The notes below the pieces were generated by a model. The model searched no databases and was not told where the DNA came from. It worked only from the letters and a program-made list of their open reading frames with translations. Both the position numbers and the translations under genes were made by a program. Shown piece after piece: positions 1 to 6,001 of a stretch of DNA of 10,891 nucleotides; the first letter of the stretch is position 1; every line of letters begins with the position of its first letter. Source of the DNA: Anaerolineae bacterium (GTDB taxonomy: Bacteria > Chloroflexota > Anaerolineae > B4-G1); NCBI GenBank assembly GCA_030612585.1, contig JAUWNP010000146.1, positions 1 to 10,891 of the forward strand, written 5' to 3'.

Positions 1-2
1 TG

Positions 3-95
3 CAGTTCGAGTTGTTCCGCCAACTGGGCGGTAGTTTCTACGCCAATATCTTCGTCAGCATCGGCGAGATTTTGGGTTTCTTCACCGTGAGGTAG
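3..95 (+). CDS. C-terminal end of an unidentified protein (5' truncated by window edge)
   Basis: The third frame is open from the window edge to a TAG at 93-95 and gives 30 residues ending in GEILGFFTVR. I do not recognise the family. The segment is rich in aromatic and aliphatic residues (FYANIFVSIGEILGFF), so it could be a terminal membrane-associated or buried helix, but too little is present to decide. The next gene starts 7 bases after this stop, and its likely weak Shine-Dalgarno (GAGGTA, overlapping the stop) suggests the two are cotranscribed. Frame 1 is also open until 88-90, but it reads as a serine-rich string with no protein-like character, so frame 3 is preferred. Confidence 0.5.
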   Translation, partial: QFELFRQLGGSFYANIFVSIGEILGFFTVR

Positions 96-102
96 AATAC
101 TG

Positions 103-888
103 ATGAACGATCAACAGCCATCACGCATGGATCAGATGCTCGACTTGTTGGTGGGGGAGATCGAGGAGCGGATGCGGACGCGGATGGGGCCTGCTCCCGC
201 CGCTGAACCCCCCGCCGTCGAATCGCCTATCCCGCCTGTCGCGCCCCCGGCCGAAGCGGTGGCACCAATGGAGCCAATGGAGATGGTCGCAGAGCCGGAG
301 GTCGAGGTGGTGGAACCGGTCGCAGAGTTCGAGGACACGGAGCCCGAGGTGGAGTGGCGGCCGCCGGAGCAGGCCGCATCCCCCAACGCCACCCGCCTGA
401 TGGGCCGCCTGGCGCTGGGATTGCTCGTCGCCATCGTGCTGATCAACATCCCCTTCAACCGCCATGGCACCACCCTCGCCACCGCCATGCCAGATAGTGC
501 CGCCGTCGTGATCCGGGACGGGCTGGTCGTCAAGGAGGAGGACGACGAGGAGATTTACGTCTACCAGGACGAGCAGTTCCGCTGGATCAGCAGCCTGGAC
601 GCCTTTGAGCATTTAGGTTTCACCTGGGGGGACGTGCGCGTCGTGGAGGACGGCTTCCTGGACCAGTTCGAGATAGGGACACCGCTGCACGTGCTGCTTA
701 AGTGTCATAGCAGCCCTCACATCTACCGGCTGGAGGGTGGGGAGAAGCATTGGATCCGTGACATCGCGACCTTCGAGGCGGAGGGGCACGTGTGGCAAGA
801 CGTGCGGCTCGTGGGATGCAACTACTTGCGCGACCTTCCCGATGGTGAGACGATCCCGCCCGGCTTTGGCCCGCCGCCGCAGCCCTGA
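103..888 (+). CDS. Single-pass membrane protein with tandem C-terminal repeat module, function unknown
   Basis: This 261-residue protein has three visible parts. Residues 1-30 look helical and charged. Residues 30-90 form a low-complexity linker rich in Pro, Glu, Ala and Val. Residues about 99-118 are one hydrophobic segment (LALGLLVAIVLINIPF) that should cross the membrane, followed by a C-terminal region from about 130. That region contains two copies of a roughly 45-residue module: one at about 150-194 (IYVYQDEQFRWISSLDAFE, then GFTWGDVRVV) and one at about 207-252 (IYRLEGGEKHWIRDIATFE, then GHVWQDVRLV). The pattern Y-x5-RWI/HWI, x-D-x-x-x-FE, (G)xxWxDVRxV resembles repeats I remember in secreted or surface proteins of several phyla, but I know of no assigned function. 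With no N-terminal signal peptide, topology is probably N-in/C-out. It lies 22 bases before the DUF2877 gene and is probably in the same transcript, which does not by itself give it a metabolic role. Confidence 0.8.
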   Translation: MNDQQPSRMDQMLDLLVGEIEERMRTRMGPAPAAEPPAVESPIPPVAPPAEAVAPMEPMEMVAEPEVEVVEPVAEFEDTEPEVEWRPPEQAASPNATRLMGRLALGLLVAIVLINIPFNRHGTTLATAMPDSAAVVIRDGLVVKEEDDEEIYVYQDEQFRWISSLDAFEHLGFTWGDVRVVEDGFLDQFEIGTPLHVLLKCHSSPHIYRLEGGEKHWIRDIATFEAEGHVWQDVRLVGCNYLRDLPDGETIPPGFGPPPQP

Positions 889-910
889 GCCTTCCGCCCG
901 AGCCTTCCGA

Positions 911-1807
911 ATGGGCATTCACATCAGCGCTCGTTCCATCAGCCAGCCGGTGTGGGAGCGGCTCTGGAAGGGACCGTTCGCCGCGCGGGTACTGGCCGTT
1001 TTCAAGCACGCCTGCAACCTGGTAACCCCCGAAGGCCGCGTGGTAGCCTTGGTGCTCCCGCAGATCGGCGACGGGCCGCTCAACGTCGTGGTGCACGGAA
1101 GGCCCGGTGACTTCGCGGCCGTCGAGCCCGGAATGTCGGCCCGGCTGGAAGGGAGACGGCTGCGGGTTGGCGGGTTGGAGATCGTTCTGGAGGGGGCGGT
1201 GGTCTGGGAGCCGCGCCCTGATTGGGACAGGCTGCGGGCTGGCCGGGATGGTATCACAGCGTGCCTCCCCTTTCTCTGGGCTTTCGCCCTGCGTAACGCT
1301 CCCGCCGGCAGTTTCCTACCGCTTGCGTGGGAGTGGGCAGGCGGGCCGGATCATTTAGTAGAGGCAGTAGAGGCTGGCTGTGTGTCTGAGGCCCTTGCCC
1401 TCGTGGCGCGAGAGGCCGCCGAGGCCCTGCGGGCGGGGTGGGGGGGGGACCCCGGTCAGTTACGGGAGGGCGCGGCCCAACTGGCGGGACTGGGGAGCGG
1501 CCTGACCCCCGCTGGCGATGACTTTCTCACCGGCGTGATGCTCTGGGCATGGCTGGCCCACTCCAACCCCCGTGTGTTCTGCCGCACCCTGGTCGCAGCG
1601 GCCGCCCCCCGCACTACGACCCTCTCCGCCGCCTTTCTGCGGGCGGCTGCACGAGGCGAGTGTAGCGCAGCGTGGCACACGCTGCTGGCGGCGCTTTCAC
1701 ACGGGAGCGACGTAGAGGTTGCCAGAGGTGTGCTGACCCACGGCGCCACATCCGGCGCGGATGCGCTGGCGGGGTTCCTCTGGGCAGGGCTCCACTCGAC
1801 GGCCTGA
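911..1807 (+). CDS. DUF2877 / AllH-family protein (oxamate carbamoyltransferase-associated)
   Basis: From the ATG at 911 this is a 298-residue protein with the hallmarks of DUF2877. The N-terminal part contains the FKHACNLVTPEGRVVALV and GPLNVVVHG segments. A glycine-rich signature LGSGLTPAGDDFL lies at residues 194-206, followed by RTTTLSAAFLRAAARGE at 234-250 and THGATSGADALAG at 276-288. In E. coli the family member AllH (formerly YlbF) works with AllF/FdrA and AllG/YlbE in oxamate carbamoyltransferase, a late step of allantoin breakdown. Here the AllF and AllG partners are absent, so the assignment is to the family and not to the reaction. The frame is open upstream to 737, but that extension overlaps the previous gene and reads as an arginine-rich shadow, so 911 is preferred. 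There is no clear Shine-Dalgarno. Instead a 10-base direct repeat (GAGCCTTCCG at 887-896 and 900-909) fills the gap. Confidence 0.82.
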   Translation: MGIHISARSISQPVWERLWKGPFAARVLAVFKHACNLVTPEGRVVALVLPQIGDGPLNVVVHGRPGDFAAVEPGMSARLEGRRLRVGGLEIVLEGAVVWEPRPDWDRLRAGRDGITACLPFLWAFALRNAPAGSFLPLAWEWAGGPDHLVEAVEAGCVSEALALVAREAAEALRAGWGGDPGQLREGAAQLAGLGSGLTPAGDDFLTGVMLWAWLAHSNPRVFCRTLVAAAAPRTTTLSAAFLRAAARGECSAAWHTLLAALSHGSDVEVARGVLTHGATSGADALAGFLWAGLHSTA

Positions 1808-1875
1808 TGTGTCCCCGCTCAATATAGTGCGAGACACAATGCCCGGCCTGGCATCATTGTTACAGTATAGGACAA

Positions 1876-1905
1876 CAGCGGCGGAGAGCAAAATCCCCGC
1901 CGCTG
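1876..1905. terminator. GC-rich hairpin in convergent intergenic gap, possible bidirectional terminator
   Basis: CAGCGGCGG at 1876-1884 is perfectly complementary to CCGCCGCTG at 1897-1905, giving a 9-bp stem with a 12-base A-rich loop. It lies about 70 bases after the DUF2877 stop and about 140 bases beyond the stop of the minus-strand Mo subunit gene, where a terminator for either converging transcript would be expected. Neither side has a real T-tract, so intrinsic termination is only a possibility. It could instead be a simple mRNA-stabilising hairpin. Confidence 0.4.
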
Positions 1906-1939
1906 CGGCTCTACCAATTTACCAATCCTTCCCCGTTAT

Positions 1940-2091
1940 TACTCAGTTACCCCGTGATGCGTCATTCCGAGTGAGCGTAGCGAGCCGAGGAATCTCCGCT
2001 TGTAATGCAAGAGTGACTCGGTGTGGAGATTCCTCGACTCCCTTTAGTCGCTGCGCTCCTTTCGGTCGCTCGGAATGACGGTATCTGAGTA
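1940..2091. repeat. Imperfect inverted-repeat element (MITE/REP-like) at the operon end
   Basis: Arms about 150 bases apart match in several blocks. TACTCAGTTACC at 1940 pairs with GGTATCTGAGTA at 2080-2091 (one mismatch). CGTCATTCCGAG at 1960-1971 pairs with CTCGGAATGACG at 2069-2080. GAGGAATCTCC at 1987-1997 pairs with GGAGATTCCTCG around 2025-2036. The right arm carries about 20 extra bases (AGTCGCTGCGCTCC and neighbours). The GTCATTCCGAG...GAGGAATCTCC pattern resembles a dispersed repeat I remember from many environmental bacteria, including Chloroflexota; no search was possible. No ORF or transposase lies inside. The element begins within the last codons of the Mo subunit gene and supplies its stop codon. 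Confidence 0.75.
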
Positions 2092-4434
2092 GTAATCCTC
2101 CCCCTTCCGTTCCTGCAGCGCCAGGAAGATCTTCTCCGCCGATAGCGGTAGGTCGCTGAAGCGGATGCCGAGCGCGTCGTTGATCGCGTTGGCAATCGCT
2201 GGCGCGGTTTGCACCATCACGTGTTCGCCCACGCCCCGCGCGCCCCACGGGCCATCCTCCAAAGGCGTCTCGACGAAGTCGCCGTGAATCTCCTGCGGCG
2301 CATCCACAGCGGTCATAATGCGGTAGTCCACCAGACTGCGGTTGAGAGGCCGGCCTTTCTCATCGAACCTGAGTGCCTCGAAAGCCGAACTCATCCCGTG
2401 AACCGCGCCGCCCTCGATCTGCGCCAGGACAAGGTCTGGGTTGATGGCCTTACCCACGTCGTAGGCACTGGCTATCTTGAGCACCTCGATTTGACCGGTC
2501 TCGGTATCCACCTCCAGGTCCACCGCTTGCGCGCCGACGGTGTAGTGCACCACGGCGCGGGGACCCTGGCCGGTCTCGAAATCCAGGTTGGTGACGTAGG
2601 TGGGCATGAACTTGCCTCGCCCGACGATAGGTCCACCCTTCCACCCCTCGAAGTTCTCGTTGGGCAGGCCGTAGATGACCATGTTTTGGAGTGGCTGTTC
2701 CCGCTCGGACCTGTAGGAGACGACCTTGCCGTCCTTGATGTCCAGGTCTTCAGGATTCTCATCCCAGTGATCCGCCACGATCTCCAGTATCTGCCGCCTG
2801 GCGTCCTCGGCGGCGGCCTTGACCGCGTTACCCATAGTCCAGGTGATGCGGCTGGCCACCGTCTGCCACTCGTAAGGGCTGTATCTGGTGTCTATCGGAG
2901 CGGAGACGCGCACCCACTCGTAGGGCACGCCCAGTGCCTGGGCCGCCATCTGCGCAGCGACGGTGAAGGATCCCTGTCCCAACTCCTGCGCCCCGATCTC
3001 GACGTAAACCGTCGCGTCCTCGTTGAAGCGCACGATGGCCGAACTGCCAGGGTTGGGCGGCATAGCCGGGGCTTTCCACATGATGGCGATGCCCTTACCG
3101 CGCTTCTTGTGCGGCGCAGAAGGCTCCTCCTTCTTGCCCAAGCCAATTGCCTCGGTGACCTTGTTTATGCAGGCCACCAGGTCAATAGCGGGCATCTTCA
3201 TCCCGGTCAGGATGGTATCGTCCGTCTTGACACAGTTGCGACGTCGAAACTCGGCCGGGTCCATCCCGATCTTTTCGGCCAGTTGGTCCATGATCTGCTC
3301 GATGCCCCAGTGGATCTCTGGCATGCCGAAGCCGCGCATCGGCCCGCCGATGGGCAGGTTGGTGTAGACGGAACGCGAATCGCCTTTCACGTTCGGAATG
3401 TCATAAGGGCCAGTGCAGGAGTAGCCGGCAGCGCGGGCGATGTTGACGCCGTAATCGTTGTAGGCACCGCCGCCAAAGTAGTACTTGGTCTCCATCGCCA
3501 GCAGGTTGCCCCCGGCATCGCAGCCGATCTTGGTGTGTGCCACCAGGCTCTGGCGCATCGTCGTGCCGACGAACTCCTCCTCGCGCGTCAGACGCAACTT
3601 GACCGGATGCCCCTTGACCGCCCGCGCCAGGACCAACGCGCACGCTTCCATCGTCACGCCCGCCTTGCCACCGAATCCGCCGCCGACGTAGGGAGACACC
3701 ACACGCAGGTTGCCGTGTGAGATATCCAAACTCTGGGCAAGCAGATCACGTTGGGCGTGGGGTGACTGCGTACTGGTCCACAGTGTGACATGCCCCGATG
3801 GCTCCCAGAGGGCCACCGATATGTGAGGCTCGAGCGGCACGTGCTGGATCTGGGGTAGGTAGAAGGTCCCCTCCACGATGGCATCGCACCTGGGCCAGGC
3901 GGACTCGACGTCCCCTTTGCGGAGTTTGAAGTGCTCCGAGACGTTGGTGCCTGGTTCGGGGAAGATGAAGTTGACCACTTTGTATTCGCCCAAGTCAGGG
4001 TGGAGCAGAGGCGCATCCGGCTCGAGGGCTTCCAGCGGGCCGAAGACCGCCGGCAACTCTTCATACTCCACCTCAATGAGTCGAGCCGCCTCCTCTGCAA
4101 CCCCTTCGCTGGTCGCAATAACCCCGGCGACAGGCTCCCCGAAGTACCGCACGCGCTCGCCAGCCAAGACGGGGCGATCTATGAGGTACATGCCAACCAA
4201 CTCAGGAGCGTCCTTGCCGGTGACAACTGCCTTCACGCCAAGCACCTTCAGTGCCTTGCTCGTGTCTATGCGTTTGATCAGGGCGTGGGCGTGGGGGCTC
4301 CGGGCCAGCCGGGCGTAGTAAAGGTTAGGACCGAATTGTATGTCGTCGGCAAAGATGGCAGCCCCGGTGATCTTGTCGTACGTATCAACGCGGGGGAGAC
4401 TCTTGCCAACCGGATCAGAGGTGAACTGGGTCAT
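2044..4434 (-). CDS. Xanthine-dehydrogenase-family molybdenum hydroxylase, Mo-cofactor-binding large subunit
   Basis: This is the catalytic subunit of a three-subunit molybdenum hydroxylase, which inserts a water-derived oxygen into an N-heterocycle or aldehyde and passes electrons to the Fe-S and FAD subunits. The 796 residues follow the family order: an a/b hammerhead N-terminal domain (about 20-130), then the molybdopterin-binding region. GGGFGGK is at 251-257, PMRGFGMPE at 365-373, GAQELGQG at 481-488, and the catalytic glutamate is in GARGVGEH (Glu737). The residue after GGGFGGK is Ala258, where bovine xanthine oxidase has the purine-contacting Glu802, so xanthine cannot be assumed as substrate. 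The ATG overlaps the Fe-S gene stop by four bases (ATGA), with an AAGGGGGGTG ribosome-binding site just upstream. The last ~16 residues (from about YYSDTVIPSD) are encoded by the inverted-repeat element and are not expected in homologues. Alternative roles such as hydroxylation of nicotinate, hypoxanthine or aldehydes remain open. Confidence 0.9.
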   Translation of the reverse strand: MTQFTSDPVGKSLPRVDTYDKITGAAIFADDIQFGPNLYYARLARSPHAHALIKRIDTSKALKVLGVKAVVTGKDAPELVGMYLIDRPVLAGERVRYFGEPVAGVIATSEGVAEEAARLIEVEYEELPAVFGPLEALEPDAPLLHPDLGEYKVVNFIFPEPGTNVSEHFKLRKGDVESAWPRCDAIVEGTFYLPQIQHVPLEPHISVALWEPSGHVTLWTSTQSPHAQRDLLAQSLDISHGNLRVVSPYVGGGFGGKAGVTMEACALVLARAVKGHPVKLRLTREEEFVGTTMRQSLVAHTKIGCDAGGNLLAMETKYYFGGGAYNDYGVNIARAAGYSCTGPYDIPNVKGDSRSVYTNLPIGGPMRGFGMPEIHWGIEQIMDQLAEKIGMDPAEFRRRNCVKTDDTILTGMKMPAIDLVACINKVTEAIGLGKKEEPSAPHKKRGKGIAIMWKAPAMPPNPGSSAIVRFNEDATVYVEIGAQELGQGSFTVAAQMAAQALGVPYEWVRVSAPIDTRYSPYEWQTVASRITWTMGNAVKAAAEDARRQILEIVADHWDENPEDLDIKDGKVVSYRSEREQPLQNMVIYGLPNENFEGWKGGPIVGRGKFMPTYVTNLDFETGQGPRAVVHYTVGAQAVDLEVDTETGQIEVLKIASAYDVGKAINPDLVLAQIEGGAVHGMSSAFEALRFDEKGRPLNRSLVDYRIMTAVDAPQEIHGDFVETPLEDGPWGARGVGEHVMVQTAPAIANAINDALGIRFSDLPLSAEKIFLALQERKGEDYYSDTVIPSDRKERSD

Positions 4435-4937
4435 TTTGCACCCCCCTTAAGACTCCCAGCCCCCGTCTCGGGGGCGTCTTTCGCAGCCGTCTGCACAGCC
4501 TGGATGAAACGCAGGTAGCCCGTACAGCGGCATAGGTTGCCAACCAGGGCTTCCCGTATTTCCTCCTCGGTCGGATGGGGGTTGCGCTTCAACAGAGCAT
4601 GAGCGGAGATCAACACCCCCGGCGTACAGAAGCCGCACTGAACGGCATTATGTTTTCCAAAAGCCTGCTGCAACGGGCTTAACTGGCCGTCGTGAGCCAA
4701 CCCCTCGACCGTGACGATCTCGGCCCCATCCGCCTCCACCGCCAGCACCAAACAGGAGTTGACCGGCTCACCATTCATCAAGATGGTGCAGGCTCCGCAC
4801 TCCCCGGCCGTGCAGCCGTTCTTAGTGCCAGTGAGCGCCAGTTTCTCTCGCAGCATCTGCAGCAAAGTCATGTTCGACGGCACGTCCAGATACTCTTTAC
4901 CACCGTTCACAGTCACAGAAATTGTATGATTTGCCAT
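4431..4937 (-). CDS. Molybdenum hydroxylase small subunit, two [2Fe-2S] clusters
   Basis: This is the electron-transfer subunit that relays electrons from the Mo centre to FAD. Numbered from the ATG at 4937 it has 168 residues, normal for the family. The plant-ferredoxin-type N-terminal cluster is CTAGECGAC with Cys42, 47, 50 and 62. The C-terminal helical cluster domain has CGFCTPG and NLCRCTGY with Cys101, 104, 136 and 138. An in-frame ATG at 4949 would add MRSK. Both ATGs have their own GAGGAG, and 4937 is preferred because MANHTISVTVNG matches usual family starts. The stop overlaps the Mo subunit start by four bases, implying translational coupling. The last ~15 residues (ETGAGSLKGGAK region) are variable and include a perfect palindrome. 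The gene is followed directly by its catalytic partner and preceded by its FAD partner. Confidence 0.93.
   Translation of the reverse strand: MANHTISVTVNGGKEYLDVPSNMTLLQMLREKLALTGTKNGCTAGECGACTILMNGEPVNSCLVLAVEADGAEIVTVEGLAHDGQLSPLQQAFGKHNAVQCGFCTPGVLISAHALLKRNPHPTEEEIREALVGNLCRCTGYLRFIQAVQTAAKDAPETGAGSLKGGAK
4459..4475. repeat. Short perfect palindrome in the 3' end of the Fe-S subunit gene
   Basis: GCCCCCG, then TCT, then CGGGGGC gives a 7-bp all-GC stem with a three-base loop. It encodes part of the non-conserved C-terminal tail (APETGAG) of the Fe-S subunit. It may be a chance product of GC-rich sequence, or a small hairpin modulating translation of the overlapping downstream start, whose ribosome-binding site lies about 20 bases away. 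Confidence 0.45.
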
Positions 4938-4961
4938 CTTGCTCCTCATGCTTGCTCCTCA
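4935..4961 (-). promoter_or_regulatory. Duplicated ribosome-binding site / start codon module of the Fe-S subunit gene
   Basis: TGAGGAGCAAG occurs twice in tandem on the minus strand (4961-4951 and 4948-4938), each copy followed by an in-frame ATG (4949 and 4937). Spacing from GAGGAG to ATG is 5 bases for the upstream start and 4 for the downstream one. The downstream GAGGAG begins on the last base of the upstream ATG. Either start would give a functional protein differing by four residues. Confidence 0.7.
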
Positions 4962-4981
4962 CGTTTCACGTTTTACGTTTC
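4961..4981. repeat. Three tandem 7-base repeats at the FAD-subunit stop codon
   Basis: On the plus strand ACGTTTC, ACGTTTT and ACGTTTC follow each other exactly. Read on the minus strand (GAAACGT, AAAACGT, GAAACGT) they contain the TAA stop of the FAD subunit at 4973-4975 and then run into the ribosome-binding site of the Fe-S gene. Heptamer runs of this kind are, from memory, a common intergenic filler in Anaerolineae-like genomes. Confidence 0.7.
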
Positions 4982-5902
4982 CCGCAGCCGTCCCCATATA
5001 TCCCGCAGCCCCCGCAACGTAAGGTTCCGCACCATTGCCTTCCGGTAGGCAGCACTGGCGCGCACGTCGTCTATGGGGGTCGCCGCCTCCATCGCCTTTT
5101 CGGCCGCGAGAGCGAAGGTCTCCTCTCCCGGAGAATTCGCTGCCAGCAGTTCCTCTGCCTCTAGTGCCCGTAACGGCACCGGCGCGACCGAGGCCAGCCC
5201 GATGTGGAAACGGTAGCCGGAGGGAGCAGTCCCATCGGGGAAGCCGAAAACCGCCACACCAACGATAGACAGGTCGCCGATCTTATTGCGGCCCAGTTTC
5301 AGATACCTCCCTGCGCTGCCGGCTGGTGGGGTCGGGAAACGGATGGCCGTCATCAACTCACCTGCCTGCATGGCCGTCTTGCCTGGGCCAAGGAAGAACT
5401 CGCCGGCTGGTATCTCTCGCTCTCCGCACTTAGACCCTTCGGGTTTCGGAAAACCCGAAGGGTCGGGTCCGTGGAGAACGATCCGCCCCTCCAGCACCAA
5501 CGCGGCTGGAGCGGTGTCGGCAGCGGGAGAACCGTTGCATAGGTTGCCGCCCAGGGTGGCGCGGTTGCGCACCTGGTATGAGGCGACGGAGTTGGCCGCC
5601 TCTGCCAACAGCGAGTAGTGGGCCTGTACATCGGGGTGGCGGGCCACCTGGTTCATCGTGGCCGCCGCGCCGATGGTCAGCCCCGCCTGCTCGTCATACA
5701 GAATGTCCCGCATACCGGGTAGATGCTTGACGTCCACGACGATCTGGGGGCGGATAAATCCATCGCGCATGCGGACGAACGTATCGGTGCCGCCCATCAG
5801 CAGCCGCGCCGCCTCCCCGTGCTTCTCCAAGAGGCCAATCACCTCCTTGGGCGTGCCTGCCCGTACATAGTCGAAACTGGGAAGACCAGGTCTTGCTAGC
5901 AT
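4973..5902 (-). CDS. Molybdenum hydroxylase FAD-binding medium subunit (CoxM/XdhB family)
   Basis: This is the flavin subunit, which takes electrons from the Fe-S subunit and passes them to NAD+ or another acceptor. It has 309 residues from the ATG at 5902. That start is chosen because AGGAGGTGA lies five bases before it and MLARPGLPSFDYVRAGTP matches the family N-terminus; the frame stays open to an ATG at 5950 without family similarity. FAD-contacting motifs are LMGGTDTFVRMR (35-46) and TLGGNLCNGSPAADTAP (116-132). The C-terminal domain ends with the typical DVRASAAYRKAMVRNLTLRGL. No extra [4Fe-4S] loop of the 4-hydroxybenzoyl-CoA reductase type is present. Residues about 147-158 (DPSGFPKPEGSK) are encoded by an in-frame palindromic element and look like an insertion in a surface loop. 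The stop lies in a heptamer repeat. The gene sits 24-36 bases upstream of the Fe-S gene. Confidence 0.92.
   Translation of the reverse strand: MLARPGLPSFDYVRAGTPKEVIGLLEKHGEAARLLMGGTDTFVRMRDGFIRPQIVVDVKHLPGMRDILYDEQAGLTIGAAATMNQVARHPDVQAHYSLLAEAANSVASYQVRNRATLGGNLCNGSPAADTAPAALVLEGRIVLHGPDPSGFPKPEGSKCGEREIPAGEFFLGPGKTAMQAGELMTAIRFPTPPAGSAGRYLKLGRNKIGDLSIVGVAVFGFPDGTAPSGYRFHIGLASVAPVPLRALEAEELLAANSPGEETFALAAEKAMEAATPIDDVRASAAYRKAMVRNLTLRGLRDIWGRLRET
5433..5464. repeat. In-frame palindromic element inside the FAD-subunit gene
   Basis: GACCCTTCGGGTTT (5433-5446), loop CGGA, then AAACCCGAAGGGTC (5451-5464) forms a perfect 14-bp stem with a 4-base loop. It is read in frame as PDPSGFPKPEGS with no stop. 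The flanking protein (IVLHG before, EREIPAGEFFLGPG after) follows the family pattern closely, with the element sitting in between. The sequence resembles dispersed palindromes I remember from Chloroflexota; copy number in this genome is unknown. Confidence 0.75.
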
Positions 5903-5907
5903 ATCAT

Positions 5908-5916
5908 TCACCTCCT
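5908..5916 (-). promoter_or_regulatory. Strong Shine-Dalgarno that sets the FAD-subunit start
   Basis: The minus strand reads AGGAGGTGA, a near-perfect anti-Shine-Dalgarno match, five bases before the ATG at 5902. An ATG two bases earlier in another frame stops within four codons. This rules out the longer in-frame start at 5950, which has no such site. Confidence 0.85.
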
Positions 5917-6001
5917 GATAATCTTGCACACGGGCTGTCGCCGCTCGCACGGCGAGTAGGGATCGCTGACAAAGAAGCGTGTGATCCTTTCTAGCCGCCT
6001 A

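Noticed and set aside
121..612. Minus-strand frames opposite the membrane protein gene
   Set aside because: Their His/Arg/Gly-rich composition mirrors the Pro/Glu-rich linker on the other strand, and they have no start context or homology that I recognise.
737..910. Longer N-terminus for the DUF2877 protein
   Set aside because: The extension overlaps the preceding gene, is arginine-rich shadow sequence, and family similarity starts just after the ATG at 911.
2209..3720. Long plus-strand open frame (503 codons) opposite the Mo subunit gene
   Set aside because: It is antisense to a gene with clear family motifs and reads as a His/Val/Arg/Asp-rich string without recognisable domains. Long antisense frames are expected in GC-rich coding DNA.
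4961..4981. CRISPR or operator array from the heptamer repeats
   Set aside because: There are only three contiguous 7-base units with no spacers; too short for a CRISPR array and without dyad symmetry expected of an operator.
5903..5950. Longer N-terminus for the FAD subunit starting at 5950
   Set aside because: The near-perfect AGGAGGTGA site lies inside this extension and points to 5902; the extra 16 residues do not resemble family members.
5925..6001. Small hairpin and possible promoter between preA and the FAD subunit gene
   Set aside because: The only stem found (CTCGC/GCGAG) is five base pairs, and no convincing -35/-10 pair could be seen; the gap is short enough for the genes to be cotranscribed.
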